From Achromobacter sp. UMC46 (lineage in GTDB: Bacteria; Pseudomonadota; Gammaproteobacteria; Burkholderiales; Burkholderiaceae_B), in assembly GCF_014170335.1 (NCBI RefSeq), contig NZ_LZZS01000028.1, positions 1 through 38,716 of the forward strand: a stretch of 38,716 nt of DNA. Direction: 5' to 3'. Shown here piece after piece: positions 1 through 9,079 of the stretch. The notes beneath the pieces were generated by a model. It ran no database searches and was not told the origin of the DNA. It saw only the letters and a list, made by a program, of their open reading frames with translations. A program made the position numbers and the translations under genes. The stretch's first letter is position 1, and each line of letters opens with the position of its first letter.

Positions 1-190
1 CCCTCCCCCCGCGCCGCCGCCTTGCACCTTTCCCCACCCGCATCTCCTTGCTCCGCCACTCGGCGGACCGCCTTGCCTGCCCCCATCGGGCCGGGGAAAT
101 TATCGATTTGCGGGCGACGGCAAGCCCGGGGGTTTTGTTCGCCAATTGTTCAAAAACTGTAAAGGTCGGGACCGTTTCAGGGGCCGGCCT

Positions 191-207
191 AACTGGCCTG
201 ACCACTT
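191..207. promoter_or_regulatory. Candidate GntR/FadR-type operator, distal copy
   Basis: The bases AACTGGCCTGACCACTT contain the 12-mer TGGCCTGACCAC (194-205). The same 12-mer recurs exactly 100 bases downstream. From memory it resembles the 17-bp FadR operator consensus with a few mismatches. That fits the FCD-type GntR regulator encoded immediately downstream. Assignment to this regulator is inference. Confidence 0.45.
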
Positions 208-290
208 GATAGGAAGACGAGGAATCCCTCTGATCGTTTTCCCTGAATCCCCGATATTTCCCTTCTATTTCAATACTGGCATGCCTATAT

Positions 291-307
291 TGGTGGCCTG
301 ACCACCA
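291..307. promoter_or_regulatory. Candidate GntR/FadR-type operator, proximal copy
   Basis: TGGTGGCCTGACCACCA is an interrupted palindrome (TGGTGG-N5-CCACCA) ending 13 bases before the gntR start codon. It contains the second copy of TGGCCTGACCAC (294-305). The location suits autoregulation of the gntR-amidohydrolase pair by blocking transcription or initiation. Confidence 0.5.
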
Positions 308-320
308 GGCCATTCATGTC

Positions 321-1064
321 ATGAGCACGTTCCAGGCTGTCGCCGCCACCCGGCTGTACCGCATGATCGCCGACCAGATTGCCGGCCGTATCCGGGCGGG
401 CGATTTCCCCCGCGGCGGGCGGTTGCCGTCCGAACGGGAGTTGGCGGAACAACTGCAAGTCAGCCGGGCATCGATCCGCGAAGCGTTGATCGCGTTGGAG
501 ATCGAGGGCTACGTGGAAGTGCGCGTCGGTTCGGGCGTGTTCGTCACCATCGCCCCCGATGGCGCCGGGTTTCCGCCCCTCGCCGGCCCTGCCCCGCCCG
601 GTGCGGCCGAACGCGACGACATCGGCCCCTTCGACCTGCTTGAAGCCCGCATGCTGATCGAACCCGAATGTGCCGCGCTGGCCGCGCACCAGGCCACGCC
701 TGCGCAAATCGCCGCCATCCGCGACGCGCACGCGGGCATGTCACTGACCGAATCCCCCGGCCGCCACGACCGCGAATTCCACGGCGCCATCGCCGCCGCT
801 TGCGGCAACGCGGCGCTGGCCTCGGCCGTTGCCCACCTGTGGAACCTCAGCCAGGCCAGCCCGGTGTACAGCCGCATGCAGGACTACTTCGTCACTACGC
901 AGGCATGGGCCGCGGCCCATGCCGAACACCAGCGCATCCTGAACGCGATCTCGGCACGCGATCCGATCCGGGCGCGGCACACCATGCATGTGCATCTGCT
1001 GGGCATCCTGGCGCGCCTGCGCGAAGACTTCGATTCATTCACCGACCTTCGAGGCAACCCATGA
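321..1064 (+). CDS. GntR-family transcriptional regulator, FadR/FCD subfamily
   Basis: This 247-residue DNA-binding regulator has a winged helix-turn-helix at about residues 12-77 (LPSERELAEQLQVSRASIRE, then a wing GSGVFV). An all-helical FCD ligand domain spans about 105-235. The FCD domain keeps the usual metal-type residues, an Asp/His pair in DREFH, a His in EHQRIL and HVH near the end, so a carboxylate ligand is likely. The ATG at 321 gives a normal short N-terminal arm. An ATG at 316 runs into a stop at once. The ribosome site is weak. The stop overlaps the next start (ATGA, 1061-1064), so it is translationally coupled to the amidohydrolase and probably controls it. Two copies of a FadR-like motif lie upstream. 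The ligand is unknown. Confidence 0.93.
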   Translation: MSTFQAVAATRLYRMIADQIAGRIRAGDFPRGGRLPSERELAEQLQVSRASIREALIALEIEGYVEVRVGSGVFVTIAPDGAGFPPLAGPAPPGAAERDDIGPFDLLEARMLIEPECAALAAHQATPAQIAAIRDAHAGMSLTESPGRHDREFHGAIAAACGNAALASAVAHLWNLSQASPVYSRMQDYFVTTQAWAAAHAEHQRILNAISARDPIRARHTMHVHLLGILARLREDFDSFTDLRGNP

Positions 1065-2305
1065 CATCGTCTTCCCTTTCCATCGACGGCAAGCGGCTGT
1101 GGCAATCACTGATGGACCTGGCGCAGATCGGCGCCACGCCCAAGGGCGGCAATTGCCGCCTGGCGCTGACCGCACTTGACGGCCAGGGCCGCGACCTTGT
1201 GACGGGATGGATGCGCGACGCCGGCATGACGGTGCGGGTGGACCAGGTCGGCAATATCTTCGCGCGCCGCGCCGGCCGCAACAATGATCTCGCGCCCGTC
1301 ATGACAGGCAGCCATATCGACACCCAGCCCACGGGCGGCAAGTTCGACGGCTGTTACGGTGTGCTGGCCGGGCTAGAGGTCATGCGCACGCTGAATGATG
1401 CGGGCGTCGTCACCGAAGCGCCGCTGGAAGTGGCCATCTGGACCAACGAGGAAGGGTCGCGCTTCGTACCCGTCATGATGGGATCGGGCGTGTTCGCGGG
1501 CAAGTTCCCGCTGGAGACGGCGCTGTCGGCGCGCGACGCGCAGGGCCTCGCCGTGCGCGATGAACTGCAGGCCATCGGTTACGCGGGCGCCGATCCCGTT
1601 GGCGGACGACCGGTCGACGCCTATTTCGAGGCCCATATCGAACAGGGCCCGATCCTGGAGCACGAAGAGAAAACCATCGGCGTGGTGACGGGTTCGCTGG
1701 GCCTGCGCTGGTACGACATTACGGTGACGGGCATGGAAATGCACGCCGGCCCCACGCCGATGGCGATCCGCCGCGACGCGCTGTTCGCCGCCAGCTTCCT
1801 GGTGCAAGCCGTGATCAATATCGCGAACGCGCACCAGCCGCACGGGCGCGGCACCGTCGGCGAGATCCACGCCTATCCGGGGTCGCGCAACGTCATTCCG
1901 GGCCAGGTTCGGTTCACGGCCGACCTGCGCCACGAAGACGAAGCCACGCTCGCGCGCATGGATCAGGCCTGGCGCCGCGCGTGCGACGACATCGCCGTCG
2001 CGCATGGCGTGCAGGTCGAGCTGAAAGACGTGCAGACCTTCCTTCCCACGCCCTTCGATCCGGACCTGGTGGACAAGGTGCGCCAGGGCGCCGCCAGCCG
2101 CCGCCTGCCCGCCATGAATATCGTGACCGGCGCGGGACACGACGCCGTCTACATGGCCGCGGTGGCCCCGACTGCGATGATCTTCGTGCCCTGCAAGGAC
2201 GGCATCAGCCACAACGAGATTGAAGACGCGCAGCCCGGGCATCTGGAAGCCGGCTGCAACGTGTTGCTTGATGCCATGGTGGCGCGTGCCGACGCCGCGC
2301 GCTAG
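1061..2305 (+). CDS. M20-family amidohydrolase (N-carbamoyl-L-amino-acid hydrolase / allantoate amidohydrolase type)
   Basis: This 414-residue cytoplasmic zinc hydrolase cleaves a carbamoyl or ureido amide, releasing ammonia and CO2 and leaving an amino acid. The M20 metal ligands are visible: H85 in GSHIDTQ, bridging D96 in GGKFDGCYG, the Glu pair E130-E131 in TNEEGSRF, H192 in AHIEQGPILE and H384 in SHNEIED. The lid/dimerisation domain (about 212-328) has the usual GMEMHAGPTPM segment. Length matches the HyuC/AmaB/AllC group. The ATG overlaps the gntR stop, so the two are coupled. No hydantoinase or allantoinase is adjacent, so the substrate may arrive through the ABC transporter encoded downstream. 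The exact substrate (N-carbamoyl amino acid, allantoate, ureidopropionate) cannot be told from sequence. Confidence 0.92.
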   Translation: MTSSSLSIDGKRLWQSLMDLAQIGATPKGGNCRLALTALDGQGRDLVTGWMRDAGMTVRVDQVGNIFARRAGRNNDLAPVMTGSHIDTQPTGGKFDGCYGVLAGLEVMRTLNDAGVVTEAPLEVAIWTNEEGSRFVPVMMGSGVFAGKFPLETALSARDAQGLAVRDELQAIGYAGADPVGGRPVDAYFEAHIEQGPILEHEEKTIGVVTGSLGLRWYDITVTGMEMHAGPTPMAIRRDALFAASFLVQAVINIANAHQPHGRGTVGEIHAYPGSRNVIPGQVRFTADLRHEDEATLARMDQAWRRACDDIAVAHGVQVELKDVQTFLPTPFDPDLVDKVRQGAASRRLPAMNIVTGAGHDAVYMAAVAPTAMIFVPCKDGISHNEIEDAQPGHLEAGCNVLLDAMVARADAAR

Positions 2306-2331
2306 CACCACCGATTTCGCCGCAATGGTGC
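2305..2331. promoter_or_regulatory. Inverted repeat GCACCA-N15-TGGTGC upstream of a sigma-54 promoter
   Basis: Half-sites GCACCA (2305-2310) and TGGTGC (2326-2331) are perfect inverted repeats, centred about 115 bases before the predicted start of sigma-54 transcription. They match the half-sites known for NtrC, but their spacing is about one helical turn wider than usual. This is a candidate enhancer site only; a weak hairpin downstream of the amidohydrolase gene is the alternative. Confidence 0.3.
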
Positions 2332-2356
2332 GCGGCCGCCTTACCCAGCACCTGTA

Positions 2357-2380
2357 TGAAGCATGGTTGCATCGGCTTCA
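2357..2380. promoter_or_regulatory. Inverted repeat TGAAGC-N12-GCTTCA upstream of a sigma-54 promoter
   Basis: Perfect 6-base half-sites lie at 2357-2362 and 2375-2380, centred about 65 bases before the predicted transcription start. The position suits an activator site, but no particular protein is recognised. Confidence 0.25.
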
Positions 2381-2406
2381 CCCGTAGTACCCCTGAGAAA
2401 TGCAGG

Positions 2407-2422
2407 TGGCACGAGGTTTGCT
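2407..2422 (+). promoter_or_regulatory. Sigma-54 (RpoN) -24/-12 promoter of the peptide ABC operon
   Basis: TGGCACGAGGTTTGCT matches the sigma-54 consensus TGGCACG-N4-TTGCW at every defined base. The GG (2408-2409) and GC (2420-2421) have the mandatory spacing. It is in the intergenic space and on the right strand, with predicted transcription start near 2433 and a leader of about 59 bases before the GTG start of the binding protein. RpoN promoters need an enhancer-binding activator and often serve nitrogen scavenging. The activator here is inferred, not seen. Confidence 0.75.
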
Positions 2423-2491
2423 TGTTATAGCCCGGCATCCGCCGCGCGACGGCGGTCACCTGTCAGTCCCTTTCCAGCCCGGAGGCTCGCA

Positions 2492-4066
2492 GTGAAATCG
2501 AAGAAATGGTTCTCCTTGAAGTTCGGCATATTGGTCCTTGCGGCCGCGCTGCCCGCCACACAAGCCCTGGCCCAGACCAAGGGCGGCACCCTGAACATGA
2601 TCGTTCAGCCGGAGCCGCCCGTGATCGTCACGGCCATCAACCAGCAAGGCCCCACGCAATTCGTCGCGGGGAAAATCTATGAAAGCCTGCTGACGTATTC
2701 CACCGACCTGAAGCCACAACCGGGCCTGGCCAAATCCTGGGAAGCCTCGGCCGACGGCCTGACCTACACGTTCCATCTGCAAGACAACGTCAAGTGGCAC
2801 GACGGCAAGCCGTTCACGTCGGAAGACGTCGTGTTCTCGCTGGCGGACATGTTGCCCAAGACGCATGCGCGCGCCCGCGTCATCCTGAACAAGTTCGTCG
2901 ATTCGGTGCAGGCCCCCGACGCCAAGACCGTCGTCATCAAACTGAAGACGCCCTTTCCCGCCTTCATGCTGATGTTCGAACCCGGCTTTGCGCCCATGAT
3001 GCCCAAGCATCTGTATGCCGGCACCGACTACATGACCAATCCGGCCAACCAGAAGCCGGTGGGCACGGGCCCCTTCATGTTCAAGGAATGGAAACGCGGG
3101 GAATACATCAAGCTGACGCGCAACCCCGAATACTGGAAGCCGGGCTTGCCGTACCTGGACGAGCTGGTGTTCAACGTGATCCCCGATGCGGCCTCGCGCG
3201 CCGTGGCGTTTGAGCGCGGCAGCGTGGACGTGCTGCGCGGCGGCGACGTGGACAACGTCGACATCAAGCGCCTGCGCGCCTTGCCCAAGGTGGAATACAC
3301 CACGGCGGGCTGGGAGATGTTCTCGCCGCAGGCCTACCTGATCTTCAACATGCGCAAGCCGCCGTTCGACAACCTGAAGGTGCGCCAGGCGGTCATGGCG
3401 GCGATGAACCGCAACATGGTCGTCAACAACATCTTCTTCGGCCTGGGCAAGGTGTCGACCAGCCCCTTCGTGACCACCGAGATGTTCTACGACAAGAACA
3501 TGCCGGCCATGCCCTTCGACATGAAGAAGGCGCGCGCGCTGATCAAGGAATCGGGCATCAAGCCCGAGGACTACACGATCCGCCAGCTGAGCTTCCCCTA
3601 CGGTTCCACCTGGGACCGCCTGGGCGAATACACCAAGCAGGCGCTGGAGCAATTGGGCTTCAAGGTCAACCTGGAATCGACGGACGCGGGCGGCTGGGCC
3701 AGCCGCACCGGCAACTGGGATTTCGACATGACGACGACCTTCACCTACCAGTACGGCGACCCCGCGCTTGGCGTGCAGCGCCTGTACATCACGTCGAACA
3801 TCGTCAAGGGTTCGCCGTTCGCCAACGTGCAGGGCTACAGCAACCCCGAGACCGACAAGCAGTGGGAAACCGCCGCGTCCGAAGTCGATCCGGCCAAGCG
3901 CCAGGCCCTCTATACCTCGCTGCAGACGACGCTGGTCAATGAAGTGGCCAACGGCTTCCTGGTGGACATGGAGTTCCCCACCCTGTATCGCGGCAACGTG
4001 AAGAACCTGGTCAAGACCGCCATCGGTTTGAACGAGTCGTTCGACGACGTGTACATCGAGAAGTAG
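2492..4066 (+). CDS. ABC transporter substrate-binding protein, peptide/nickel/opine family (SBP_bac_5)
   Basis: This 524-residue periplasmic binding protein delivers substrate to the permeases encoded next. The chosen GTG at 2492 sits behind GGAGG (2481-2485) and gives a clean Sec signal peptide: Lys-rich start, hydrophobic core GILVLAAALP, cleavage after TQALA near residue 27. The mature start KGGTLNMIVQPEPP and the later YESLLTYS, WHDGKPFTSEDVVFSLADM and PVGTGPFMFKEWKRGEYI segments are typical of the DppA/OppA family. The reading frame continues further upstream, but that extension lacks a signal peptide. It is the first gene after the sigma-54 promoter. The family binds peptides, opines, glutathione or modified amino compounds; which one is unknown. 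Confidence 0.94.
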   Translation: MKSKKWFSLKFGILVLAAALPATQALAQTKGGTLNMIVQPEPPVIVTAINQQGPTQFVAGKIYESLLTYSTDLKPQPGLAKSWEASADGLTYTFHLQDNVKWHDGKPFTSEDVVFSLADMLPKTHARARVILNKFVDSVQAPDAKTVVIKLKTPFPAFMLMFEPGFAPMMPKHLYAGTDYMTNPANQKPVGTGPFMFKEWKRGEYIKLTRNPEYWKPGLPYLDELVFNVIPDAASRAVAFERGSVDVLRGGDVDNVDIKRLRALPKVEYTTAGWEMFSPQAYLIFNMRKPPFDNLKVRQAVMAAMNRNMVVNNIFFGLGKVSTSPFVTTEMFYDKNMPAMPFDMKKARALIKESGIKPEDYTIRQLSFPYGSTWDRLGEYTKQALEQLGFKVNLESTDAGGWASRTGNWDFDMTTTFTYQYGDPALGVQRLYITSNIVKGSPFANVQGYSNPETDKQWETAASEVDPAKRQALYTSLQTTLVNEVANGFLVDMEFPTLYRGNVKNLVKTAIGLNESFDDVYIEK

Positions 4067-4078
4067 GCGCAGCAAGAC

Positions 4079-4103
4079 GCCGCCGCGGAGTCCCCGCGGC
4101 GGC
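4079..4103 (+). other. Strong GC hairpin between the binding-protein and permease genes
   Basis: A perfect 10-bp stem, GCCGCCGCGG (4079-4088) and CCGCGGCGGC (4094-4103), with a 5-base loop, begins 12 bases after the binding-protein stop. No T-run follows, so it is not a classical terminator. Such hairpins often protect the upstream message and lower downstream expression, giving more binding protein than permease. That role is inference. Confidence 0.5.
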
Positions 4104-4170
4104 GGATCCCGGCCGCCGCCCGACAAAGGTTGCCCATGCAGCCCGCGCCCGTCCAGAGAGGACCCAGAGC

Positions 4171-5178
4171 ATGAAATTCCTGTCTTTCCTTGTTTCCCGC
4201 ATCGGCAAGGCCCTGGTGGTCGTGCTGGGCGTGGTGATCATCAATTTCTTCCTGATCCGCCTGGCGCCCGGCGATCCCGCCGCCGTGCTGGCGGGCCAGG
4301 CCGGCGCGGGCGACGCCGCCTATGTCGACCAGTTGCGCGTGGCCTTCGGCCTGGACAAGCCGATCCTGACGCAGCTGATGCTGTACCTGAAGGGCGTGGT
4401 CCAGCTGGACCTGGGTTTTTCCTACCGCAACCACGTCCCCGTGCTGGACCTGATCGTGGAGCGCCTGCCCGCGACGTTCCTGCTGATGTCCTGCGCGTTC
4501 CTGTTTTCGATCGTGCTGGGCGTGTTCCTGGGCGTCGTCGCCGCCAAGGCCCGCTACCGGAACAAGCGCCGCTGGATCGACAGTTCGGTCATGACAGGCG
4601 CGCTGCTGCTGTACGCCACGCCGCTGTTCTGGCTGTCGCTGATGGGCATCCTGCTGTTCTCGGTCGTGCTGGGCTGGCTGCCGGCGTTCGGCATGGAGAC
4701 CGTGGGTTCCGGCTTGACCGGCCTGGCGCGCGCGGCGGACATCGCCCAGCACCTGGTCTTGCCCACCGTCACGCTGGGCTGCTTCTTCATGGCCGTGTAT
4801 GTGCGGCTGACGCGCGCGTCCATGCTGGAAGTCATCGGCATGGATTTCGTGAAGACGGCGCGCGCCAAGGGCGTCAGCCCCAGCCGCGTGATCCGCACCC
4901 ATGTGCTGCGCAACGCGCTGCTTCCCGTCATCACGTTCGCCGGCATCCAGCTGGGCCAGATGGCCGGCGGCGCGGTGCTGACCGAAACGGTGTTCGCCTG
5001 GCCCGGCATCGGCCGCCTGATGTTCGACGCCCTGCTGCAACGCGACTACCAGCTGCTGCTGGGCATTTTCCTGGTCACTTCCATCATGGTGGTGGTGTTC
5101 AACCTGCTGACCGACGTGCTGTACCGCCTGATCGACCCCCGCATCGGCGCCGGTGCGCAGCAAGGAGCCGCCGCATGA
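4171..5178 (+). CDS. ABC transporter permease, DppB/OppB family
   Basis: This 335-residue inner-membrane permease has about six transmembrane helices. The N-terminal segment ends in INFFLIRLAPGDPA, the hallmark of DppB-type permeases, followed by LRVAFGLDKP and the periplasmic DLGFSYRNHVPV. The EAA loop that docks on the ATPase is at about residues 220-249 (DFVKTARAKGVSPSRVI). GAGAGGACC lies 5' of the ATG. The 3' end overlaps the next permease by ATGA (5175-5178), so the two are coupled and expected to form a heterodimer. Confidence 0.94.
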   Translation: MKFLSFLVSRIGKALVVVLGVVIINFFLIRLAPGDPAAVLAGQAGAGDAAYVDQLRVAFGLDKPILTQLMLYLKGVVQLDLGFSYRNHVPVLDLIVERLPATFLLMSCAFLFSIVLGVFLGVVAAKARYRNKRRWIDSSVMTGALLLYATPLFWLSLMGILLFSVVLGWLPAFGMETVGSGLTGLARAADIAQHLVLPTVTLGCFFMAVYVRLTRASMLEVIGMDFVKTARAKGVSPSRVIRTHVLRNALLPVITFAGIQLGQMAGGAVLTETVFAWPGIGRLMFDALLQRDYQLLLGIFLVTSIMVVVFNLLTDVLYRLIDPRIGAGAQQGAAA

Positions 5179-6014
5179 AGTCATTCGCCCAACGGTACAT
5201 GCGCAACTACGGCGCGGTGGCCGGCCTTGCCATCATGCTGATCGTGGTCATCGTGGCACTGGCCGCCCCGCTGCTGTACCAGGAATCCCCCTGGATGATG
5301 GTGGCGGACCCGCTGATCCCGCCCTTCACCAACGCCGATTACCCCTTCGGTACCGACATGCTCGGCCGCGACATCACCGCCGGCCTGGTCTGGGGCGCCC
5401 GGGTATCGCTGATGGTGGGCCTCTTGTCGACGGCCGTGGCCCTCCTTTTCGGGATCCTGGTGGGCTCCGTGGCGGGATACTGCGGCGGCCGCGTGGACGA
5501 CGCGCTGATGCGCTTCACCGAATTCTTCCAGACCATCCCGCAGCTGGCGATGGCGGTGGTGCTGGTGGCCATCCTGAGCCCGTCCGTCTATTCCATCATG
5601 GGGGCCATCGCCATCGTGTCATGGCCGCCGGCCGCGCGTCTGGTGCGGTCGGAATTCATGACGCTCAAGCAACGCGAGTTCGTGCAGGCGGCGATCGTCA
5701 TCGGCCAGACGCCCGCCTGCATCGTCGGCACCCAGATCCTGCCCAACGCCATGTCGCCCATCATCGTGTCGGCGTCCTTCATGGTGGCGACCGCCATCCT
5801 GACGGAGTCGTCGCTGTCGTTCCTCGGGCTGGGCGACCGAAACCTGATGAGCTGGGGCTTCATGATCGGCGCCGCGCGCACGATGATCCGCGAAGCGTGG
5901 TGGATGAGCGTGTGGCCCGGCGTGGCGATCCTGCTGACTGTGCTGGCCATCAACCTGATCGGCGAAGGGCTGAACGACGCCCTGAATCCGCAATTGCGCA
6001 AGCGCGGCGAATAG
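5175..6014 (+). CDS. ABC transporter permease, DppC/OppC family
   Basis: This 279-residue partner permease begins with the short cytoplasmic tail and first helix typical of DppC. The sequence PFGTDMLGRDITAGLVWGARVSL (shortened motif FGTDMLGRD, residues 59-66) is diagnostic of this family. Five further membrane segments follow. The EAA loop is at about 168-194 (REFVQAAIVIGQ). The start overlaps the upstream stop, and the stop is ten bases before the ATPase start. It transports the same unknown substrate as its partner. Confidence 0.94.
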   Translation: MKSFAQRYMRNYGAVAGLAIMLIVVIVALAAPLLYQESPWMMVADPLIPPFTNADYPFGTDMLGRDITAGLVWGARVSLMVGLLSTAVALLFGILVGSVAGYCGGRVDDALMRFTEFFQTIPQLAMAVVLVAILSPSVYSIMGAIAIVSWPPAARLVRSEFMTLKQREFVQAAIVIGQTPACIVGTQILPNAMSPIIVSASFMVATAILTESSLSFLGLGDRNLMSWGFMIGAARTMIREAWWMSVWPGVAILLTVLAINLIGEGLNDALNPQLRKRGE

Positions 6015-6023
6015 GAGGCCGAC

Positions 6024-7655
<1,632 letters not shown>

Positions 7656-7690
7656 ACCCCCACCCGATGACAACACCAGGAGATACCACC

Positions 7691-7981
7691 GTGCAACGCC
7701 CCGCAGCCGTCCCCACCGTGCAGATCGACAACGACCGGGTCACCGTCACCGAATGGCGCTTTCCGCCGGGTGGGGAAACCGGCTGGCACCGCCACGGCAT
7801 GAACTATGTGGTGGTGCCGCAAACCACCGGCCCGCTGTTGCTGGACACGCCCGATGGCCCGATCACCAGCCAGCTCACGACCGGCGTCGCCTACTATCGG
7901 CCCGTTGGCGTCGAACACAACGTCATCAACCCCAGCGACACCGAGTTCGTTTTCGTCGAAATCGAAATCAAGCAGGCTTGA
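7691..7981 (+). CDS. Small single-domain cupin protein
   Basis: This 96-residue protein folds as one cupin barrel. The first cupin motif is WRFPPGGETGWHRHGMNYVV, with the two His ligands of GWHRHG. The second is at PVGVEHNVINPSD. The GTG at 7691 has AGGAGA seven bases upstream and is preferred. An ATG at 7667 would add eight residues but has no good ribosome site. It lies between the ABC ATPase and the HDAC-like gene, 19 bases before the latter, so it belongs to the same unit. Such short cupins may be isomerases, lyases or sensors. Its reaction cannot be assigned. Confidence 0.85.
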   Translation: MQRPAAVPTVQIDNDRVTVTEWRFPPGGETGWHRHGMNYVVVPQTTGPLLLDTPDGPITSQLTTGVAYYRPVGVEHNVINPSDTEFVFVEIEIKQA

Positions 7982-8000
7982 CGCGTCAGCGAGGACAATC

Positions 8001-9065
8001 ATGAAGGCGTTTTTCTCGGAAGAGCAGCTGCTGCACACCCCGCAGCAATTCATGCGGCTGGGCCGTCTCAGCGCGCCTACCGACCTGCCGTCGCGGGCAG
8101 AAAGCCTGCAAGGCGCGCTGGCGGCCAGGGGGATCAAAGTCGAAGCGCCGGCCGACTACGGCCGCAAGCCGCTGGAAAGCATCCACAGCGCCGACTACCT
8201 GAACTACCTGGAAACGGCCTACGCCCGCTGGCAGTCGCTGAAGGCGCCCGGCGTGGACCCGGGCCCGGAGGTGCTACCCAACCTGTCGCCGTACTACAAC
8301 GGCCGCATCGAGCAGGCGGGCCGCGGGCCCTGCCCGTCGCCGTCCATCGTCGCGCAGACGGGCTACTACCTGAGCGACCTGTCCTGCCCCATCGGGCCCC
8401 AGACCTGGCGGTCGGCGCTACGGTCCACCCATAGCGCAGTGGCCGCCGCCGATCACGTCGCCGCAAGCGGCGGCATGGCCTATGCCCTGTGCCGGCCGTC
8501 CGGGCATCACGCGCACCGCGACCGCGCGGGCGGCTTCTGCTACTTGAACAGCAGCGCCGCCGCGGCCAGCCGCCTGCTGCAGACCTGGTCCAAAGTGGCC
8601 GTGCTGGATGTCGACGCGCACCATGGCGACGGCACACAGAACATCTTCTATCACCGGGCGGACGTGATGACCGTATCGCTGCATGCGGACCCCGGCGCCT
8701 ATTACCCGTTCTACACGGGCTATGCCGAAGAGCGCGGGCAGGGCCAAGGCGAAGGCTACAACCTGAACCTGCCGCTGCCGCATGGCTCGGGCAACGATCC
8801 GTTCCTGGCCGCGCTGGACACGGCGTTGACGGCGCTTGGCGGCTACGCGCCCCAAGCGCTGGTGCTGGCCTTGGGCTTCGACACCTATAAGGACGACCCC
8901 ATCAGCGTGCTGAGGCTGGACATCGGCGCCTACCGCGACATCGGCGCGCGCGTCGCCAGCCTGGGCGTGCCCACCGTCGTCGTGCAGGAAGGCGGCTACA
9001 TGGTGCAGGCGATCGGGCCGGCGCTGGACGCGTTCCTGCAAGGCATGGGACGCGGCGGCGCCTGA
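8001..9065 (+). CDS. Histone-deacetylase-like amidohydrolase (acetylpolyamine amidohydrolase type)
   Basis: This 354-residue zinc hydrolase of the arginase/deacetylase fold probably removes acetyl or other acyl groups from an amine in the cytoplasm. The active-site elements are all present: tandem His H169-H170 in RPSGHHAHRD, zinc ligands D205 and H207 in DVDAHHGDG, D294 in LGFDTYKDDP and the transition-state Tyr Y333 in QEGGYM. The N-terminal region with the HTPQQF segment and the inserted loop 81-115 are typical of bacterial acetylpolyamine amidohydrolases. GAGGA precedes the ATG. The reading frame extends upstream but overlaps the cupin. With the ABC importer and the M20 hydrolase it suggests catabolism of acylated amines. 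Acetylpolyamine as substrate is inference. Confidence 0.92.
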   Translation: MKAFFSEEQLLHTPQQFMRLGRLSAPTDLPSRAESLQGALAARGIKVEAPADYGRKPLESIHSADYLNYLETAYARWQSLKAPGVDPGPEVLPNLSPYYNGRIEQAGRGPCPSPSIVAQTGYYLSDLSCPIGPQTWRSALRSTHSAVAAADHVAASGGMAYALCRPSGHHAHRDRAGGFCYLNSSAAAASRLLQTWSKVAVLDVDAHHGDGTQNIFYHRADVMTVSLHADPGAYYPFYTGYAEERGQGQGEGYNLNLPLPHGSGNDPFLAALDTALTALGGYAPQALVLALGFDTYKDDPISVLRLDIGAYRDIGARVASLGVPTVVVQEGGYMVQAIGPALDAFLQGMGRGGA

Positions 9066-9079
9066 GGCCCGCCCCCGCC

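Larger units (their letters stand above)
1..320. other. Left-edge intergenic region; possible start of a divergent gene
   Basis: No gene is well supported on the + strand here. On the - strand an AAGGAG (44-49) lies six bases before a GTG (35-37), with an in-frame ATG at 41-43. A divergent gene leaving the window to the left is therefore possible, but only about a dozen codons are visible and they are low-complexity (Arg/Gly). The right part (about 190-310) holds the repeated regulatory motif listed separately. Confidence 0.25.

Noticed and set aside
2363..2491. Upstream-extended start of the peptide-binding protein
   Set aside because: It would place 43 extra residues before the signal peptide and start upstream of the sigma-54 promoter. 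The GTG at 2492 has a proper ribosome site and signal sequence.
2456..5184. Long - strand frames opposite the peptide ABC genes
   Set aside because: They mirror well-supported genes and have typical shadow composition (His, Gln, Val rich).
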